Source: Streptomyces flavochromogenes (lineage in GTDB: Bacteria > Actinomycetota > Actinomycetes > Streptomycetales > Streptomycetaceae). From it: a stretch of 64,000 nucleotides of DNA. Positions 18,092 to 27,721 of the stretch are shown here, piece by piece; position 1 is the first letter of the stretch; each line of letters opens with the position of its first letter. Location: the NCBI RefSeq assembly GCF_000717595.1, contig NZ_JNZO01000006.1, positions 401,264 through 465,263 on the forward strand. The letters are read 5' to 3'. Both the position numbers and the translations under genes were made by a program. The notes under the pieces were generated by a model. That model had not been told where the DNA came from. It did not search any database and worked only from the letters and a program-made list of their open reading frames with translations.

Positions 18092-18700
18092 GTGTTCACC
18101 GGAATCGTCGAAGAACTGGGCGAGGTCACCGCCGTAGAGCAGCTGGAGGACGCCTCCCGCTTCCGCCTGCGCGGTCCCCTGGTCACGGAAGGCGCCCAGC
18201 ACGGCGACTCCATCGCCGTCAACGGTGTCTGTCTCACGGTCGTCGAGTTCGGCGACGGCGAGTTCACCGCCGACGTCATGGCCGAGACCCTCAAGCGGTC
18301 CAGCCTCGGCGCCCTGGAGGTCGGCTCCCGCGTCAACCTGGAGCGTCCCATGGCCGTCGGCGGCCGCCTCGGCGGTCACATCGTCCAGGGCCACGTGGAC
18401 GGCACCGGCACGATCCTGGAGCGCACCCCGTCCGAGCACTGGGAGCTCGTCAAGGTCGGCCTCCCCGCCCACCTCTCCCGGTACGTCGTCGAGAAGGGCT
18501 CGATCACGGTCGACGGCGTGAGCCTCACCGTCGTCGAGGTCACCGACGACTGGTTCACCATCAGCCTCATCCCCACCACCCTCGACCTGACCACGCTCGG
18601 CATCAAGCAGTCCGGCGACCCGGTCAACCTCGAAGTGGACGTCATCGCCAAGTACGTCGAGCGGCTGCTCGGCCCGAACGCCAAGGAGAGCGACAAGTGA
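18092..18700 (+). CDS. ribE: Riboflavin synthase alpha chain
   Basis: 202 aa from GTG 18092. The start [12 protein letters not shown] is diagnostic. The protein shows two tandem lumazine-binding barrels: residues about 1-95 ([10 protein letters not shown]) and about 97-190 ([10 protein letters not shown]). It dismutates two 6,7-dimethyl-8-ribityllumazine molecules to riboflavin. Its stop overlaps the next start (GTGA), so translation is coupled to ribM. Confidence 0.95.
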   Translation: MFTGIVEELGEVTAVEQLEDASRFRLRGPLVTEGAQHGDSIAVNGVCLTVVEFGDGEFTADVMAETLKRSSLGALEVGSRVNLERPMAVGGRLGGHIVQGHVDGTGTILERTPSEHWELVKVGLPAHLSRYVVEKGSITVDGVSLTVVEVTDDWFTISLIPTTLDLTTLGIKQSGDPVNLEVDVIAKYVERLLGPNAKESDK

Positions 18701-19341
18701 GCTGGCTCAACTCCGAGGCCTTCAGCGCCTTCGGTCAGCACATCATGTGGTCCGACATGATCGGCAACACGATCGGACTCATAGCCCTCGCGCTCGGCTG
18801 GCGCCGCTCCATCCTCACCTGGCCCGCCCAGCTGCTCTCCGGCCTGATCCTCGTCGGCGCCTACGCCTCCGCCCACCTCTCCGGCGGCGTCGGCAAGCAG
18901 CTCCTCGTCATCGGCGTCGCCGCCTGGGGCTGGTGGCAGTGGAACCGGGGCAGGCGGCAGGCCCAGGACGGCTCCATCGCCGTCCGCTTCGCCACCTGGA
19001 CGGAGCGCGGACTGCTCCTCGCCGGCGCGACGGTCGGCACCCTCGCCGTCGGCGGCCTCTTCACCCTCTACCCGTCGCTCTCCTGGAGCCCGTGGGCCGA
19101 CGCGTACATCTTCGTCGGCACCCTCGTCGCGATGATCGCCCAGGCCCGCGGCCTGGTCGAGTTCTGGTTCGCCTGGCTCCTCGTCGACCTCGTCGGCGTC
19201 CCGCTCGCCTTCAACAGCGGCCTCGCCTTCTCCGGCCTGGTCTACGTCATCTACTTCGCCCTCGTCGTCTGGGGCATGCGCGACTGGTGGCTCCGGACGC
19301 GCACGACCCCCGACACCGCTCTGGAAGGAGCCCACGCATGA
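18697..19341 (+). CDS. ribM: PnuC-family riboflavin transporter RibM
   Basis: 214 aa from GTG 18697, overlapping ribE by 4 bp. It is a PnuC-like membrane protein with about seven or eight membrane segments, with the motif WGWWQWNRG in the middle. PnuC proteins usually carry nicotinamide riboside, but the copy embedded in actinobacterial riboflavin operons (PnuX, and RibM of S. davaonensis) is a riboflavin/roseoflavin facilitator. Placement inside this RFN-controlled operon supports that assignment. Its stop overlaps the ribAB ATG. Confidence 0.85.
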   Translation: MSWLNSEAFSAFGQHIMWSDMIGNTIGLIALALGWRRSILTWPAQLLSGLILVGAYASAHLSGGVGKQLLVIGVAAWGWWQWNRGRRQAQDGSIAVRFATWTERGLLLAGATVGTLAVGGLFTLYPSLSWSPWADAYIFVGTLVAMIAQARGLVEFWFAWLLVDLVGVPLAFNSGLAFSGLVYVIYFALVVWGMRDWWLRTRTTPDTALEGAHA

Positions 19342-20618
19342 GCGCCGCCCTTCCCCTCTGGGACGCCACCGACCTCGCCCTCGACCCCGTCGAGCAGGCC
19401 ATCCGCGACATCGCCGCCGGCCGCCCCGTCGTCGTCGTCGACGACGAGGACCGCGAGAACGAGGGCGACCTCGTCATCGCCGCCGAGAAGGCCACCCCCG
19501 AGGTCGTCGCCTTCATGATGAGCGAGTGCCGCGGACTGATCTGCGCGCCCATGGAGAACGACGAACTGGAGCGTCTCCAGCTCCCGCAGATGGTCGAGCA
19601 CAACACCGAGTCGATGAGCACGGCCTTCACCGTCTCCGTCGACGCGGGCCCCGCCCACGGCGTCACCACCGGCATCTCCGCCGCCGACCGCGCCACCACC
19701 CTGCGGATGCTCGCGAGCGGCAACCACGAGGCCTCCGACTTCGTACGGCCCGGCCACATCTTCCCGCTCCGCGCCAAGCCCGGCGGCGTCCTGGCCCGCA
19801 ACGGCCACACCGAGGCCGCCGTCGACCTCGCCCGCCTCGCCGGCCTCCGCCCGGCCGGCGCGATCGTCGAGATCGCCGGCGAGGACGGCGTCATGCTGCG
19901 CCTGCCCGAGCTGGTCCCCTTCGCCCGCAAGCACGGCCTCACGATCATCTCCATCGAGGACCTGATCGCCTACCGGCGCTCCGCCGAGCCGACCGTCCGC
20001 CGCGAGGCCGAGGTCCAGCTCCCCACCGCACACGGCGACTTCACCGCGTACGGCTACCGCTCCACCGTGGACGGAGTCGAGCACGTCGCCCTCGTCCACG
20101 GCGAGATCGGCGACGGCGAGGACGTCCTGGTCCGGGTCCACTCCGAGTGCCTGACCGGCGACATCTTCCACTCGCTGCGCTGCGACTGCGGCCCCCAGCT
20201 GCAGGCCTCCATGGACCGCATCACCGAGGCCGGCCGAGGCGTCGTCGTCTACCTCCGGGGCCACGAGGGCCGCGGCATCGGCCTGCTGTCCAAGCTCCGC
20301 GCGTACGAGCTCCAGGAACGCGGCCGCGACACCCTCGACGCCAACCTGGAACTCGGACTGCCCGCCGACGCCCGCGACTACGCGGCCGGTGCGCAGATCC
20401 TCGTCGACCTCGGCGTCCGGAGCCTGCGTCTGATGACCAACAACCCCGACAAGATCGACGCCCTGACCCGGCACGGCCTCACGGTCGAGGGCCGCGAGCC
20501 CATGCCCGTCACGGCCGGCGAGCACAACCTCCGCTACCTGCGCACCAAGCGGGACCGGATGGGGCACGACCTGCCCTGGCTGGACGGCTCCTCGGCCTCC
20601 ACCTGCGCCAACCAGTAA
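19338..20618 (+). CDS. ribAB: Bifunctional DHBP synthase/GTP cyclohydrolase II
   Basis: 426 aa; the ATG at 19338 overlaps the ribM stop. Residues about 15-213 are 3,4-dihydroxy-2-butanone-4-phosphate synthase ([19 protein letters not shown]). Residues about 225-410 are GTP cyclohydrolase II, with zinc cysteines Cys271, Cys282 and Cys284 in [17 protein letters not shown], and GHEGRGIGL. The protein supplies both precursors of lumazine: the four-carbon unit and the pyrimidine. Confidence 0.95.
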   Translation: MSAALPLWDATDLALDPVEQAIRDIAAGRPVVVVDDEDRENEGDLVIAAEKATPEVVAFMMSECRGLICAPMENDELERLQLPQMVEHNTESMSTAFTVSVDAGPAHGVTTGISAADRATTLRMLASGNHEASDFVRPGHIFPLRAKPGGVLARNGHTEAAVDLARLAGLRPAGAIVEIAGEDGVMLRLPELVPFARKHGLTIISIEDLIAYRRSAEPTVRREAEVQLPTAHGDFTAYGYRSTVDGVEHVALVHGEIGDGEDVLVRVHSECLTGDIFHSLRCDCGPQLQASMDRITEAGRGVVVYLRGHEGRGIGLLSKLRAYELQERGRDTLDANLELGLPADARDYAAGAQILVDLGVRSLRLMTNNPDKIDALTRHGLTVEGREPMPVTAGEHNLRYLRTKRDRMGHDLPWLDGSSASTCANQ

Positions 20619-20648
20619 TCACGTACGTATCCACCTGCAAGGAGAATC

Positions 20649-21134
20649 ATGAGCGGCAAGGGCGCACCCGTCCTCAGCGTGAAGAACTGCGGCGACCTGC
20701 GGGTCGCGGTCATCGCGGCGCAGTGGCACGAGAAGATCATGGACGGTCTCGTCGACGGCGCCCTGCGCGCCCTGAGCGAGCTGGGCATCGAGGAGCCGAC
20801 CCTCCTCCGCGTCCCCGGCAGCTTCGAGCTCCCGGTCGTGGCGAAGGTCCTCGCGGGGCGCGGCTACGATGCCATCGTGGCGCTCGGCGTCGTCATCCGC
20901 GGCGGAACGCCGCACTTCGAGTACGTGTGCCAGGGCGTCACCCACGGCCTCACCCAGGTCTCGATCGACACCGGCGTACCCGTCGGATTCGGTGTCCTCA
21001 CCGTCGACACCGAAGAGCAGGCTCTCGACCGGGCCGGCCTCGAAGGATCCAGCGAGGACAAGGGCCACGAGGCCGTCACCGCCGCCGTCGCCACCGCGAC
21101 CACGCTGCGCACGGTGAGCGAACCCTGGCGCTGA
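20649..21134 (+). CDS. ribH: 6,7-dimethyl-8-ribityllumazine synthase
   Basis: 161 aa from ATG 20649 with AAGGAG upstream. Family landmarks are [27 protein letters not shown] (the catalytic His and ribityl-pyrimidine pocket) and [16 protein letters not shown]. It condenses ribityl-pyrimidine with dihydroxybutanone phosphate, normally as a 60-mer or pentamer. It is the last riboflavin gene; hisE follows after 35 bp. Confidence 0.95.
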   Translation: MSGKGAPVLSVKNCGDLRVAVIAAQWHEKIMDGLVDGALRALSELGIEEPTLLRVPGSFELPVVAKVLAGRGYDAIVALGVVIRGGTPHFEYVCQGVTHGLTQVSIDTGVPVGFGVLTVDTEEQALDRAGLEGSSEDKGHEAVTAAVATATTLRTVSEPWR

Positions 21135-21169
21135 TGACGCGACCCTTACCCCGTACTCTTAGGACCATC

Positions 21170-21451
21170 ATGGCGAACGGAACCCGTAAAACCTTCGAAG
21201 AGCTCTTCGCCGAGCTCAAGCTCAAGGCCGAGACCGGCGACCCGGCCACCTCCCGCACCGCGGAACTGGTGGACAAGGGTGTTCATGCCATCGGCAAGAA
21301 GGTCGTCGAAGAGGCCGCCGAGGTCTGGATGGCCGCCGAGTACGAGGGCAAGGAAGCGGCCGCCGAGGAGATCTCGCAGCTGCTGTACCACGTCCAGGTG
21401 ATGATGGTCGCCCGCGGGATCTCGCTCGACGACGTCTACGCCCACCTCTGA
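21170..21451 (+). CDS. hisE: Phosphoribosyl-ATP diphosphatase
   Basis: 93 aa from ATG 21170. The alpha-helical MazG-like fold is apparent: [38 protein letters not shown] and [17 protein letters not shown] with the conserved acidic residues. It catalyses the second histidine step, PRPP-ATP to PR-AMP. Only 35 bp separate it from ribH, so histidine genes appear to ride on the riboflavin transcript. Confidence 0.93.
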   Translation: MANGTRKTFEELFAELKLKAETGDPATSRTAELVDKGVHAIGKKVVEEAAEVWMAAEYEGKEAAAEEISQLLYHVQVMMVARGISLDDVYAHL

Positions 21452-21517
21452 GCACACCCCTCCGGGCGCGTGCCGCCCCGGACTCCCCACCACTCCCAGG
21501 CAAAGGAAGCTCACCCC

Positions 21518-22366
21518 ATGCTGCGCATCGCCGTCCCCAACAAGGGTTCCCTCTCCGGACCTGCGTCGGCAATGCTCCATGAGGCCGGCTACCGCCAGCG
21601 CAAGGAGTCCAAGGAGCTCGTCGTCATCGACCCCGACAACGAGGTCGAGTTCTTCTACCTGCGCCCGAAGGACATCGCGATCTACGTCGCCTCCGGGAAG
21701 CTGGACATCGGCATCACCGGCCGTGACCTGCTGCTGGACTCCGGCGCCAGCGCCGAGGAGATCCTCGCGCTGAACTTCGGCCGCTCCACCTTCCGGTACG
21801 CCACCCGCCCGGGCACCGCGAACGGCCCGGAGGACTTCGGCGGCATGACGATCGCCACCTCCTACGAGGGCATCGTCGCCAAGCACCTCGCCGACCAGGG
21901 CATCGACGCCTCCGTCGTGCACCTGGACGGCGCCGTCGAGACCGCGATCCAGCTGGGCGTCGCCCAGATCATCGCGGACGTCGTCGAGACCGGCACCAGC
22001 CTGCGCAACGCCGGACTCGAGGTCATCGGCGAGCCGATCCTCACCTCCGAGGCCGTCGTGATCCGCCGCCACGGCGCCACCGACGACAACCCGCAGGTCC
22101 AGCAGTTCATGCGCCGCCTCCAGGGCGTCCTCGTCGCCCGCTCGTACGTGATGATGGACTACGACTGCCGCGCCGAGCACCTGGAGCAGGCCGTCGCCCT
22201 CACCCCGGGCCTGGAGTCGCCGACCGTCTCCCCGCTGCACAACGAGGGATGGGTCGCCGTCCGCGCGATGGTCCCCGCCAAGGAGGCGCAGCGGATCATG
22301 GACGACCTGTACGAGATCGGTGCCCGCGCCATCCTCACCACCGCCATCCACGCCTGCCGCCTCTGA
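21518..22366 (+). CDS. hisG: ATP phosphoribosyltransferase (long form)
   Basis: 282 aa from ATG 21518 (MLRIAVPNKGSLSGPA), with an AAAGGAAG ribosome-binding site. The length fits the long HisG form with a C-terminal ACT-like regulatory domain that binds histidine; the tail VPAKEAQRIMDDLYEIGARAILTTAIHACRL matches. It commits PRPP and ATP to histidine synthesis. It lies 66 bp after hisE. Confidence 0.94.
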   Translation: MLRIAVPNKGSLSGPASAMLHEAGYRQRKESKELVVIDPDNEVEFFYLRPKDIAIYVASGKLDIGITGRDLLLDSGASAEEILALNFGRSTFRYATRPGTANGPEDFGGMTIATSYEGIVAKHLADQGIDASVVHLDGAVETAIQLGVAQIIADVVETGTSLRNAGLEVIGEPILTSEAVVIRRHGATDDNPQVQQFMRRLQGVLVARSYVMMDYDCRAEHLEQAVALTPGLESPTVSPLHNEGWVAVRAMVPAKEAQRIMDDLYEIGARAILTTAIHACRL

Positions 22367-22407
22367 CGGCACGGACCGCCCGCACCGAAGGCTCCGAGGA
22401 ACCACCG

Positions 22408-22863
22408 ATGTCCCAAGCACAGACGCCCGTCCTGCCGGTCACGTTCCGCCCCGGGCGCACCCGGGTCGTCCTGATCACGATGAGCGTCGCGATCTTCGTT
22501 GTCATCAGCGTCGTCGCGGTGTTGCTGGAGCGGCTCGGCCCGGGGGAGCGCGCCAGCTTCTTCTTCACCGCCGCGCTGCTCTCGGGAATCCTTGCGCTGC
22601 TGAGCCGCCCCAAGGTCGTCGCCGACGACGAGGGCGTCACGGTCGTCAACATCACCCGGACCCGGCGGCTGGCCTGGGCGGAGATCCTCAAGGTCAACCT
22701 GCGCCCCGGCGACCCCTGGGTCTTCCTCGACCTGAGCGACGGCACCAGCCTGCCGGTGCTGGGCATCCAGCCCGGCATCGCCAAGGAGGCGGCCATCCGG
22801 GACGCCCGCGCCCTGCGTGCCCTGGCCGACAGCCGCGGCACGGGCGCGGAGCAGACGGCCTGA
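22408..22863 (+). CDS. PH domain-containing membrane protein
   Basis: 151 aa from ATG 22408. Two hydrophobic segments (about 23-42 and 51-67) form a membrane hairpin, followed by a bacterial PH domain (PKVVADDEGVTVVNITRTRRLAWAEI, PWVFLDLSDG). Such proteins are common after hisG in actinobacteria. The function is unknown; a cell-envelope role is likely. It may be the last gene of the rib-his transcript. Confidence 0.8.
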   Translation: MSQAQTPVLPVTFRPGRTRVVLITMSVAIFVVISVVAVLLERLGPGERASFFFTAALLSGILALLSRPKVVADDEGVTVVNITRTRRLAWAEILKVNLRPGDPWVFLDLSDGTSLPVLGIQPGIAKEAAIRDARALRALADSRGTGAEQTA

Positions 22864-22988
22864 CGGCCGGGGGCTGAGCGTACGGCCTGACGGCCCGGGG
22901 AGAGCGGACGGTCCGACGGCCGGGGGCGTGACGTACCCCATCCGGGGGCCGACCCCCTGCCCCTCGGGGCCTTCGCGTGACTACTCTG

Positions 22989-23020
22989 GAGGCGGTGGTG
23001 CCGAGCGGCACCACCGCCTC
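22989..23020. promoter_or_regulatory. Perfect 14-bp hairpin upstream of the CNNM pair
   Basis: gaggcggtggtgcc, a 4-nt loop gagc, and the exact complement. It lies 126 bp after the PH gene and 124 bp before the CNNM start. It could terminate the rib-his operon or be part of a leader. I tried to fit it to an M-box and could not. Confidence 0.5.
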
Positions 23021-23143
23021 GCGTGTGCAGGGCCGCGGTCTCGCGGCCCGTGAGGCCACCCTTCGACCCGAGGAGTGACTCCCTCCAGCAATGGACGGAT
23101 CGTCCGGTAGTACCTGCGCCGCCCCCTCCCAGGAGGCGGCGGC

Positions 23144-24580
23144 ATGATCGTCTCCCTTCTGCTGCTCGTCGCGGCCTTCGTCCTGATCCTCGCCAACGGC
23201 TTCTTCGTGGCCGCCGAGTTCGGACTCGTGACCGTCGAGCGCGCCGAGGCCGAGCGGGCCGCGGCCGCCGGCGACCGGCGCGCCCGCACCGTCGTCACCG
23301 CCCTGCGCGAGCTGTCCTTCCAGCTCTCCGGCACCCAGCTGGGCATCACCATCACCTCCCTGGTCGTCGGCATGCTCGCCGAGCCCGCGCTCGCCGGACT
23401 GCTGCACGGACCGCTCACCGCGACCGGACTGCCCTCCGGGGCCGTCTCCGGGATCGCGGTGGTGATCGGGATGCTGCTCGCCTCCGCCGTCCAGATGGTG
23501 GTCGGCGAGCTCGTACCGAAGAACTGGGCGGTCTCCCGGCCGCTCCAGGTGGCCCGTTTCGTCGCCACCCCGCAGCGGTACTTCTCCGCCCTCTTCCGGC
23601 CGGTGATCTCGCTGCTCAACCAGGTCGCGAACCGGCTCGTACGACTCCTGGGCGTCGAGCCCACCGAGGAGCTGGACTCCGTCCGCACCCCCGGCGAACT
23701 GGTCTCCCTGGCCCGGCACTCCGCCCTGGCGGGCGCGCTCGAACAGGACACCGCCGACCTCTTCGTACGGACCCTGTCCCTCGGCGGCCTCACCGCCGAG
23801 CAGGTCATGACCCCGCGCGTGAAGGTGAGCGCCCTCCAGTGGGACGCCACCGCGGCCGACGTCCTCAACCTCACCCGGGCCACCGGCCTCTCGCGCTTCC
23901 CCGTCTACCGCGACCGCATCGACGAGATCGTCGGCATGGTCCACCTCAAGGACGCGCTCGCCGTCTCGCCGCACGCCCGGCTGCGCACCCCCGTCGGCCG
24001 GATCGCGGTCCCGCCGCTCCTCGTGCCCGAGACGCTGCCCGCCCAGACCCTTCTGGAGCGGCTGCGCAGGGAGCAGCCGATCGCGGTGGTCGTCGACGAG
24101 TACGGCGGCACGGCCGGTGTCGTCACTCTGGAGGACATCGTCGAGGAACTCGTCGGCGAGGTCCGCGACGAGCACGACACGGTGGCCGACGGACGGCCCG
24201 AGCTGGCCGCCGCTCCCGCCGAGGACGGCCGGCCCGCCTGGGAGGCCGACGGGTCCTGCCGGGTCCACACCCTGCGCCGGATAGGCCTCGACGTGCCCGA
24301 CGGGCCGTACGAGACCGTCGCCGGGCTCGTCGCGGATCTCCTGGGGCGCATCCCCGCCCCCGGCGACCGGGCCGAACTGCCCGGCTGGCGGCTCTCGGTG
24401 CGCCAGGTCGACCGCTACCGCGCCGAGCGCGTACGGATCGTGCGGACGGACCCGGCGTCCGATCCGGTGTCCGATCCGACGTCGGAACCGCTGTCGGGCC
24501 CGGCGTCCGAGCCGGTTCCGGATCCGGTGGCCGGCCACCTGGACGGGCCCGTTCCCGTCGGGGCGGAGGCGGTCCGATGA
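23144..24580 (+). CDS. CNNM/HlyC-CorC family transporter (DUF21, CBS pair)
   Basis: 478 aa from ATG 23144 with AGGAGG before it. The DUF21 membrane domain (residues about 1-190, FVLILANGFFVAAEFGLVTVERAEAERAA) is followed by two CBS motifs (VMTPRVKVSAL, PIAVVVDEYGGTAGVVTLEDIVEELVGE). A CorC/HlyC transporter-associated domain follows (about 350-425), then a tail rich in SDP/SEP repeats. The family moves or regulates magnesium and cobalt; direct transport is debated. Its stop overlaps the next start. Confidence 0.88.
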   Translation: MIVSLLLLVAAFVLILANGFFVAAEFGLVTVERAEAERAAAAGDRRARTVVTALRELSFQLSGTQLGITITSLVVGMLAEPALAGLLHGPLTATGLPSGAVSGIAVVIGMLLASAVQMVVGELVPKNWAVSRPLQVARFVATPQRYFSALFRPVISLLNQVANRLVRLLGVEPTEELDSVRTPGELVSLARHSALAGALEQDTADLFVRTLSLGGLTAEQVMTPRVKVSALQWDATAADVLNLTRATGLSRFPVYRDRIDEIVGMVHLKDALAVSPHARLRTPVGRIAVPPLLVPETLPAQTLLERLRREQPIAVVVDEYGGTAGVVTLEDIVEELVGEVRDEHDTVADGRPELAAAPAEDGRPAWEADGSCRVHTLRRIGLDVPDGPYETVAGLVADLLGRIPAPGDRAELPGWRLSVRQVDRYRAERVRIVRTDPASDPVSDPTSEPLSGPASEPVPDPVAGHLDGPVPVGAEAVR

Positions 24581-25626
24581 GCACCCTGCCGCTTCTCTTC
24601 GCCGTCTTCCTCGTCCTGGCCAACGGCTTCTTCGTCGGAGCCGAGTTCGCGCTCGTCTCCGTGCGCCGCAGCCAGATCGAGCCGCTCGGCGGCGCCCGTG
24701 CCAAGCAGGTCCTGCACGGTCTGGAGAATCTGCCGCAGATGATGGCGGCCGCGCAGTTCGGCATCACCGTCTGCTCGCTGACGCTCGGCGCCGTCGCCGA
24801 GCCGACCGTGGCCCGTCTCCTCGAACCCGTCTTCCACGCGGTCGGGGTCCCGGACGGGCTCGTCCATCCGCTCGGCTATGTCATCGCCCTCGCCGCGGTC
24901 GTCTTCCTCCACCTCGTCATCGGCGAGATGGTCCCGAAGAACCTGGCGATGGCCGCGCCCGAGCGGACCGCGCTCTGGCTCGCCCCCGGCCTGGTCGGCT
25001 TCGCCCGGCTCTGCCGGCCCGTGACGGCCGCGCTCGGCGCCTGCGCCCGGCTGGTCCTGCGGGCGTTCAAGGTCGAGCCGAAGGACGAGGTGGAGGCGGT
25101 CTTCACCAGCGCCCAGCTCGGCCGCCTCGTCGAGGACGCCGGCCAGGCCGGACTGCTCGACCCGGCGGAGCAGGAGCGCCTGGAGGACGCCCTCGAACTG
25201 GGCACCCGCCCGGTGACGGACGTCCTCATCACCTCGTCCTCCCTGGTCACGGTCCCGCCGACGGTCACCCCGCGCGAGATCGAGGAGCTGACCGTACGCA
25301 CCGGGTACTCACGCTTCCCGGTCCGCGCCGAGCCGGGTACCGTCTTCATGGGCTTCGTGCACGTGAAGGACGTCCTCGACCTGGACGAACGGGAGCGGGC
25401 GGTGCCCCAGCGGCTGTGGCGGCCGATGGCCACGCTCCGCGCCGAACTGCCCCTCGACGACACCCTCACCGTGATGCGTCGCGCCGCGACCCATCTGGCG
25501 CAGGTCGCGGACGGCTCGGGCCGGGTGCTCGGCCTGGTCGCCCTGGAGGACGTCCTGGAGATGCTGGTGGGCGAGGTCCGCGACCCCGCCCACCGGGTGG
25601 CGTCGGACCGGGTGCCCACCGCGTAG
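24577..25626 (+). CDS. CNNM/HlyC-CorC family protein lacking the C-terminal domain
   Basis: 349 aa; the ATG at 24577 overlaps the previous stop (ATGA), so the two are translationally coupled. It has a DUF21 membrane domain (LPLLFAVFLVLANGFFVGAEFALVSVRRSQ) and a CBS pair (VTDVLITSSSLVTV, VLGLVALEDVLEMLVGEVRDP), but it ends without the CorC/HlyC domain seen in its partner. The tandem long/short pair is a recurring arrangement and suggests a heterodimer. Confidence 0.87.
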   Translation: MSTLPLLFAVFLVLANGFFVGAEFALVSVRRSQIEPLGGARAKQVLHGLENLPQMMAAAQFGITVCSLTLGAVAEPTVARLLEPVFHAVGVPDGLVHPLGYVIALAAVVFLHLVIGEMVPKNLAMAAPERTALWLAPGLVGFARLCRPVTAALGACARLVLRAFKVEPKDEVEAVFTSAQLGRLVEDAGQAGLLDPAEQERLEDALELGTRPVTDVLITSSSLVTVPPTVTPREIEELTVRTGYSRFPVRAEPGTVFMGFVHVKDVLDLDERERAVPQRLWRPMATLRAELPLDDTLTVMRRAATHLAQVADGSGRVLGLVALEDVLEMLVGEVRDPAHRVASDRVPTA

Positions 25627-25638
25627 GAGCGGTGCGCA

Positions 25639-25672
25639 CGTCGGGGCGGTCCCTCCGGGGCCCGCCCCGACG
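25639..25672. terminator. Terminator hairpin between convergent genes
   Basis: cgtcggggcgg pairs perfectly with its complement (11 bp) around a 12-nt loop, 12 bases after the second CNNM stop. A further GC-rich hairpin (cccggg repeats) lies before the EccA-like stop. Confidence 0.6.
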
Positions 25673-25724
25673 GTCGTCGGGTCCCTCGCCAGGGCAGTGG
25701 GCCCGGGTTCCGGCAGCCCGGGTC

Positions 25725-27638
25725 CTAGTAGCCCGGGGGCTCCTGCTGGGGGCCGCGGTCGACCGGGCCCCGGCCCGACAGGACCTCGCCGTAGGCCTGC
25801 ATCAGGTCGGCGAGCCGCAGGGTCGCCAGATCGTCCCGGGTCGGCGTGCCGGCGTAGCCGGAGAGCCGCAGATCGCGGTAGGCGCAGGACTTCTCGTACA
25901 GGGTGCGCAGGAAGCGGCCGTTGCCCAGCTCGTCGATCCAGCCCTGCTCGACGACGTGCCCGCTGATCGAGCGCAGCTCGTCGCGGGCCTCGTCGTCCCA
26001 GCCGTCGCCGTTGGCCGCGGCGAGGACCTCGCCTATGGCGGTGAGTTCCAGCGGCCGGTACGAGGGGAAGTCCACCCGGGTGGTGAACCGGGAGGAGAGT
26101 CCGGGGTTGGTGTTGAGCAGCCGGTCCATGCCCTCCGGGTAGCCGGCCAGGATGACCACGAGATGGTCGCGGTTGTCCTCGGCCCGTTTGAGGAGCACCT
26201 GGAGGGCCTCGTCCCCGTAGGCGTCGCCCTTGCTGTAGCCGGTGTTGGAGAGGGCGTACGCCTCGTCCACGAAGAGCACCCCGCCGACGGCCGAGTCGAT
26301 CAGCTCATTGGCCTTGACCGCGGTCTGCCCGAGGAACTCGCCCACCAGATCGGCCCGTTGGGCCTCCACGAGATGGTCGCCGCCGAGCAGTCCGAGGGCG
26401 TAGAAGACCCGGCCGAGGATCCGCGCGACGGTGGTCTTCCCGGTGCCCGAGGGGCCGGAGAAGACGAAGTGACGTTTGGGCGGCTGGACCGGAAGTCCCT
26501 CGCCGGCGCGGAGCCGCGCCATCTCCAGCTGCGCCGACAACGCCTTGACCTGACGCTTCACCGGTTCCAGGCCGACCATGCCCTCCAGTTCGGCGAGCGC
26601 CTCCGCGAGCAGCACCGGATCGGTGGGGCCCGCGGGAAAACGCGGTGGCACCGGCTGGGACGGCACCGGGGCCTTCTGGCGTACGGTCTCCGGCGGCGTC
26701 ACCGGGGCCATCGGCGGCACGGGATCGGGCGCGAGGCGCACTCCGTCGCCCAGCGGGCCGGCCGGGTCGGGCTCGGCGCCCGGCGCCGGGTCCGCGGTGT
26801 CCTGGCCGAGACCGCCGCCGGCGGTGCCCAGGGCGACCGTCGCGAGCCCGGCCGGGTCGTCGTACCCCTCGAAGCCGTCGTACTCGGCGATCGCCGCGAG
26901 CCGGGCCGCCGTGTCCATGAAGGTGGGGTCGATCCGGTGCACGGCCCGGTAGAGGGGCAGGGCTGCGGCGCTGCGGCCGGTCCCCTCGTGGGCGCGGGCC
27001 AGCCAGTACCGCAGCTCCTTGCGCTGGGGCTGCTCGCTGCGGCAGCGCATCAGCGAGGCCGACAGCAGCGGCTCGGCCTGCCCGTACATCTCCAGGCGCA
27101 CCCGGGCCATGCCGCCGAAGAGCCCGGCCTCGATGCCGAGCAGCGGATCGTCGACCAGGGTCTCGGTGTACCGGACGAGCTGGTCCCAGTCCTTGACGAG
27201 ATAGGCCCGGCAGGCGTGCAGAAAGCGGACCTGGGGGTCGGTGTCGACCGGGGGGAGCCCCGCGAGGGCGCGGTCCAGCTCCGGTACGTGGCGCCCGTCG
27301 AGCCAGTGGGAGGCGTGCGCGAGCAGCAGGTCGCGCGGGCTCTCCAGGACCGGCTGCACCCACCAGCCCAGCCAGTACCAGGAGTTGAGGGTGCGCCGGT
27401 ACCGGGTCCGCTGCTCGCCGAAGCGGTCGCGGCTGCGGTACATGCGTAACAGCGCGGTCGTGGTGTCGACCCGGAGCGCGTGCAACCCGAGCCAGGCGTC
27501 CGCCATCCCGGGGTCGATCCTTACCGCCGTCCGAAACTCGTCCTCCGCCTGCGGATACGCGCCCATCGTGTAGGCGTCGATTCCGCGCAGCCAGGCGAGC
27601 TCGGCCGGGGCCTGCGCGCCCTGCGTGCCGATGTCCAT
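25725..27638 (-). CDS. EccA-like AAA+ ATPase with N-terminal TPR domain
   Basis: 637 aa; start 27638 has a GGGGGA ribosome-binding site (an upstream in-frame start runs through the promoter). Residues about 1-270 are helical TPR-like repeats, then a proline-rich linker, then a CbbX/SpoVK-type AAA+ domain with Walker A SGPSGTGKTT (395-402) and Walker B VLFVDEAYAL (Glu459). This is the layout of EccA, the cytosolic chaperone ATPase of type VII (ESX) secretion. No ESX membrane or WXG100 gene is near, so this is an orphan copy and its partner is unknown. Confidence 0.82.
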   Translation of the reverse strand: MDIGTQGAQAPAELAWLRGIDAYTMGAYPQAEDEFRTAVRIDPGMADAWLGLHALRVDTTTALLRMYRSRDRFGEQRTRYRRTLNSWYWLGWWVQPVLESPRDLLLAHASHWLDGRHVPELDRALAGLPPVDTDPQVRFLHACRAYLVKDWDQLVRYTETLVDDPLLGIEAGLFGGMARVRLEMYGQAEPLLSASLMRCRSEQPQRKELRYWLARAHEGTGRSAAALPLYRAVHRIDPTFMDTAARLAAIAEYDGFEGYDDPAGLATVALGTAGGGLGQDTADPAPGAEPDPAGPLGDGVRLAPDPVPPMAPVTPPETVRQKAPVPSQPVPPRFPAGPTDPVLLAEALAELEGMVGLEPVKRQVKALSAQLEMARLRAGEGLPVQPPKRHFVFSGPSGTGKTTVARILGRVFYALGLLGGDHLVEAQRADLVGEFLGQTAVKANELIDSAVGGVLFVDEAYALSNTGYSKGDAYGDEALQVLLKRAEDNRDHLVVILAGYPEGMDRLLNTNPGLSSRFTTRVDFPSYRPLELTAIGEVLAAANGDGWDDEARDELRSISGHVVEQGWIDELGNGRFLRTLYEKSCAYRDLRLSGYAGTPTRDDLATLRLADLMQAYGEVLSGRGPVDRGPQQEPPGY

Positions 27639-27691
27639 CGGGTCCCCCACAACCGTCTTCGCATGGACGGGATTTGACCGCACCTGGGGGC

Positions 27692-27721
27692 ATCGTACCT
27701 GCGCAGGGGGTGTGTACTTAA
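27692..27721 (-). promoter_or_regulatory. Candidate promoter of the EccA-like gene
   Basis: On the minus strand the -10 box TACGAT (27692-27697) lies 18 bp from TTAAGT (27716-27721). The -10 is good and the -35 poor. The implied 5' UTR is about 50 nt. Confidence 0.35.

Noticed and set aside
22864..23143. M-box magnesium riboswitch before the CNNM genes
   Set aside because: The GTGAGGC-like string is there, but the conserved core pieces of the M-box are not.
25725..27638. Type VII secretion locus
   Set aside because: Only the EccA-like ATPase is present; no WXG100, EccB/C/D/E or mycosin gene is within the window.
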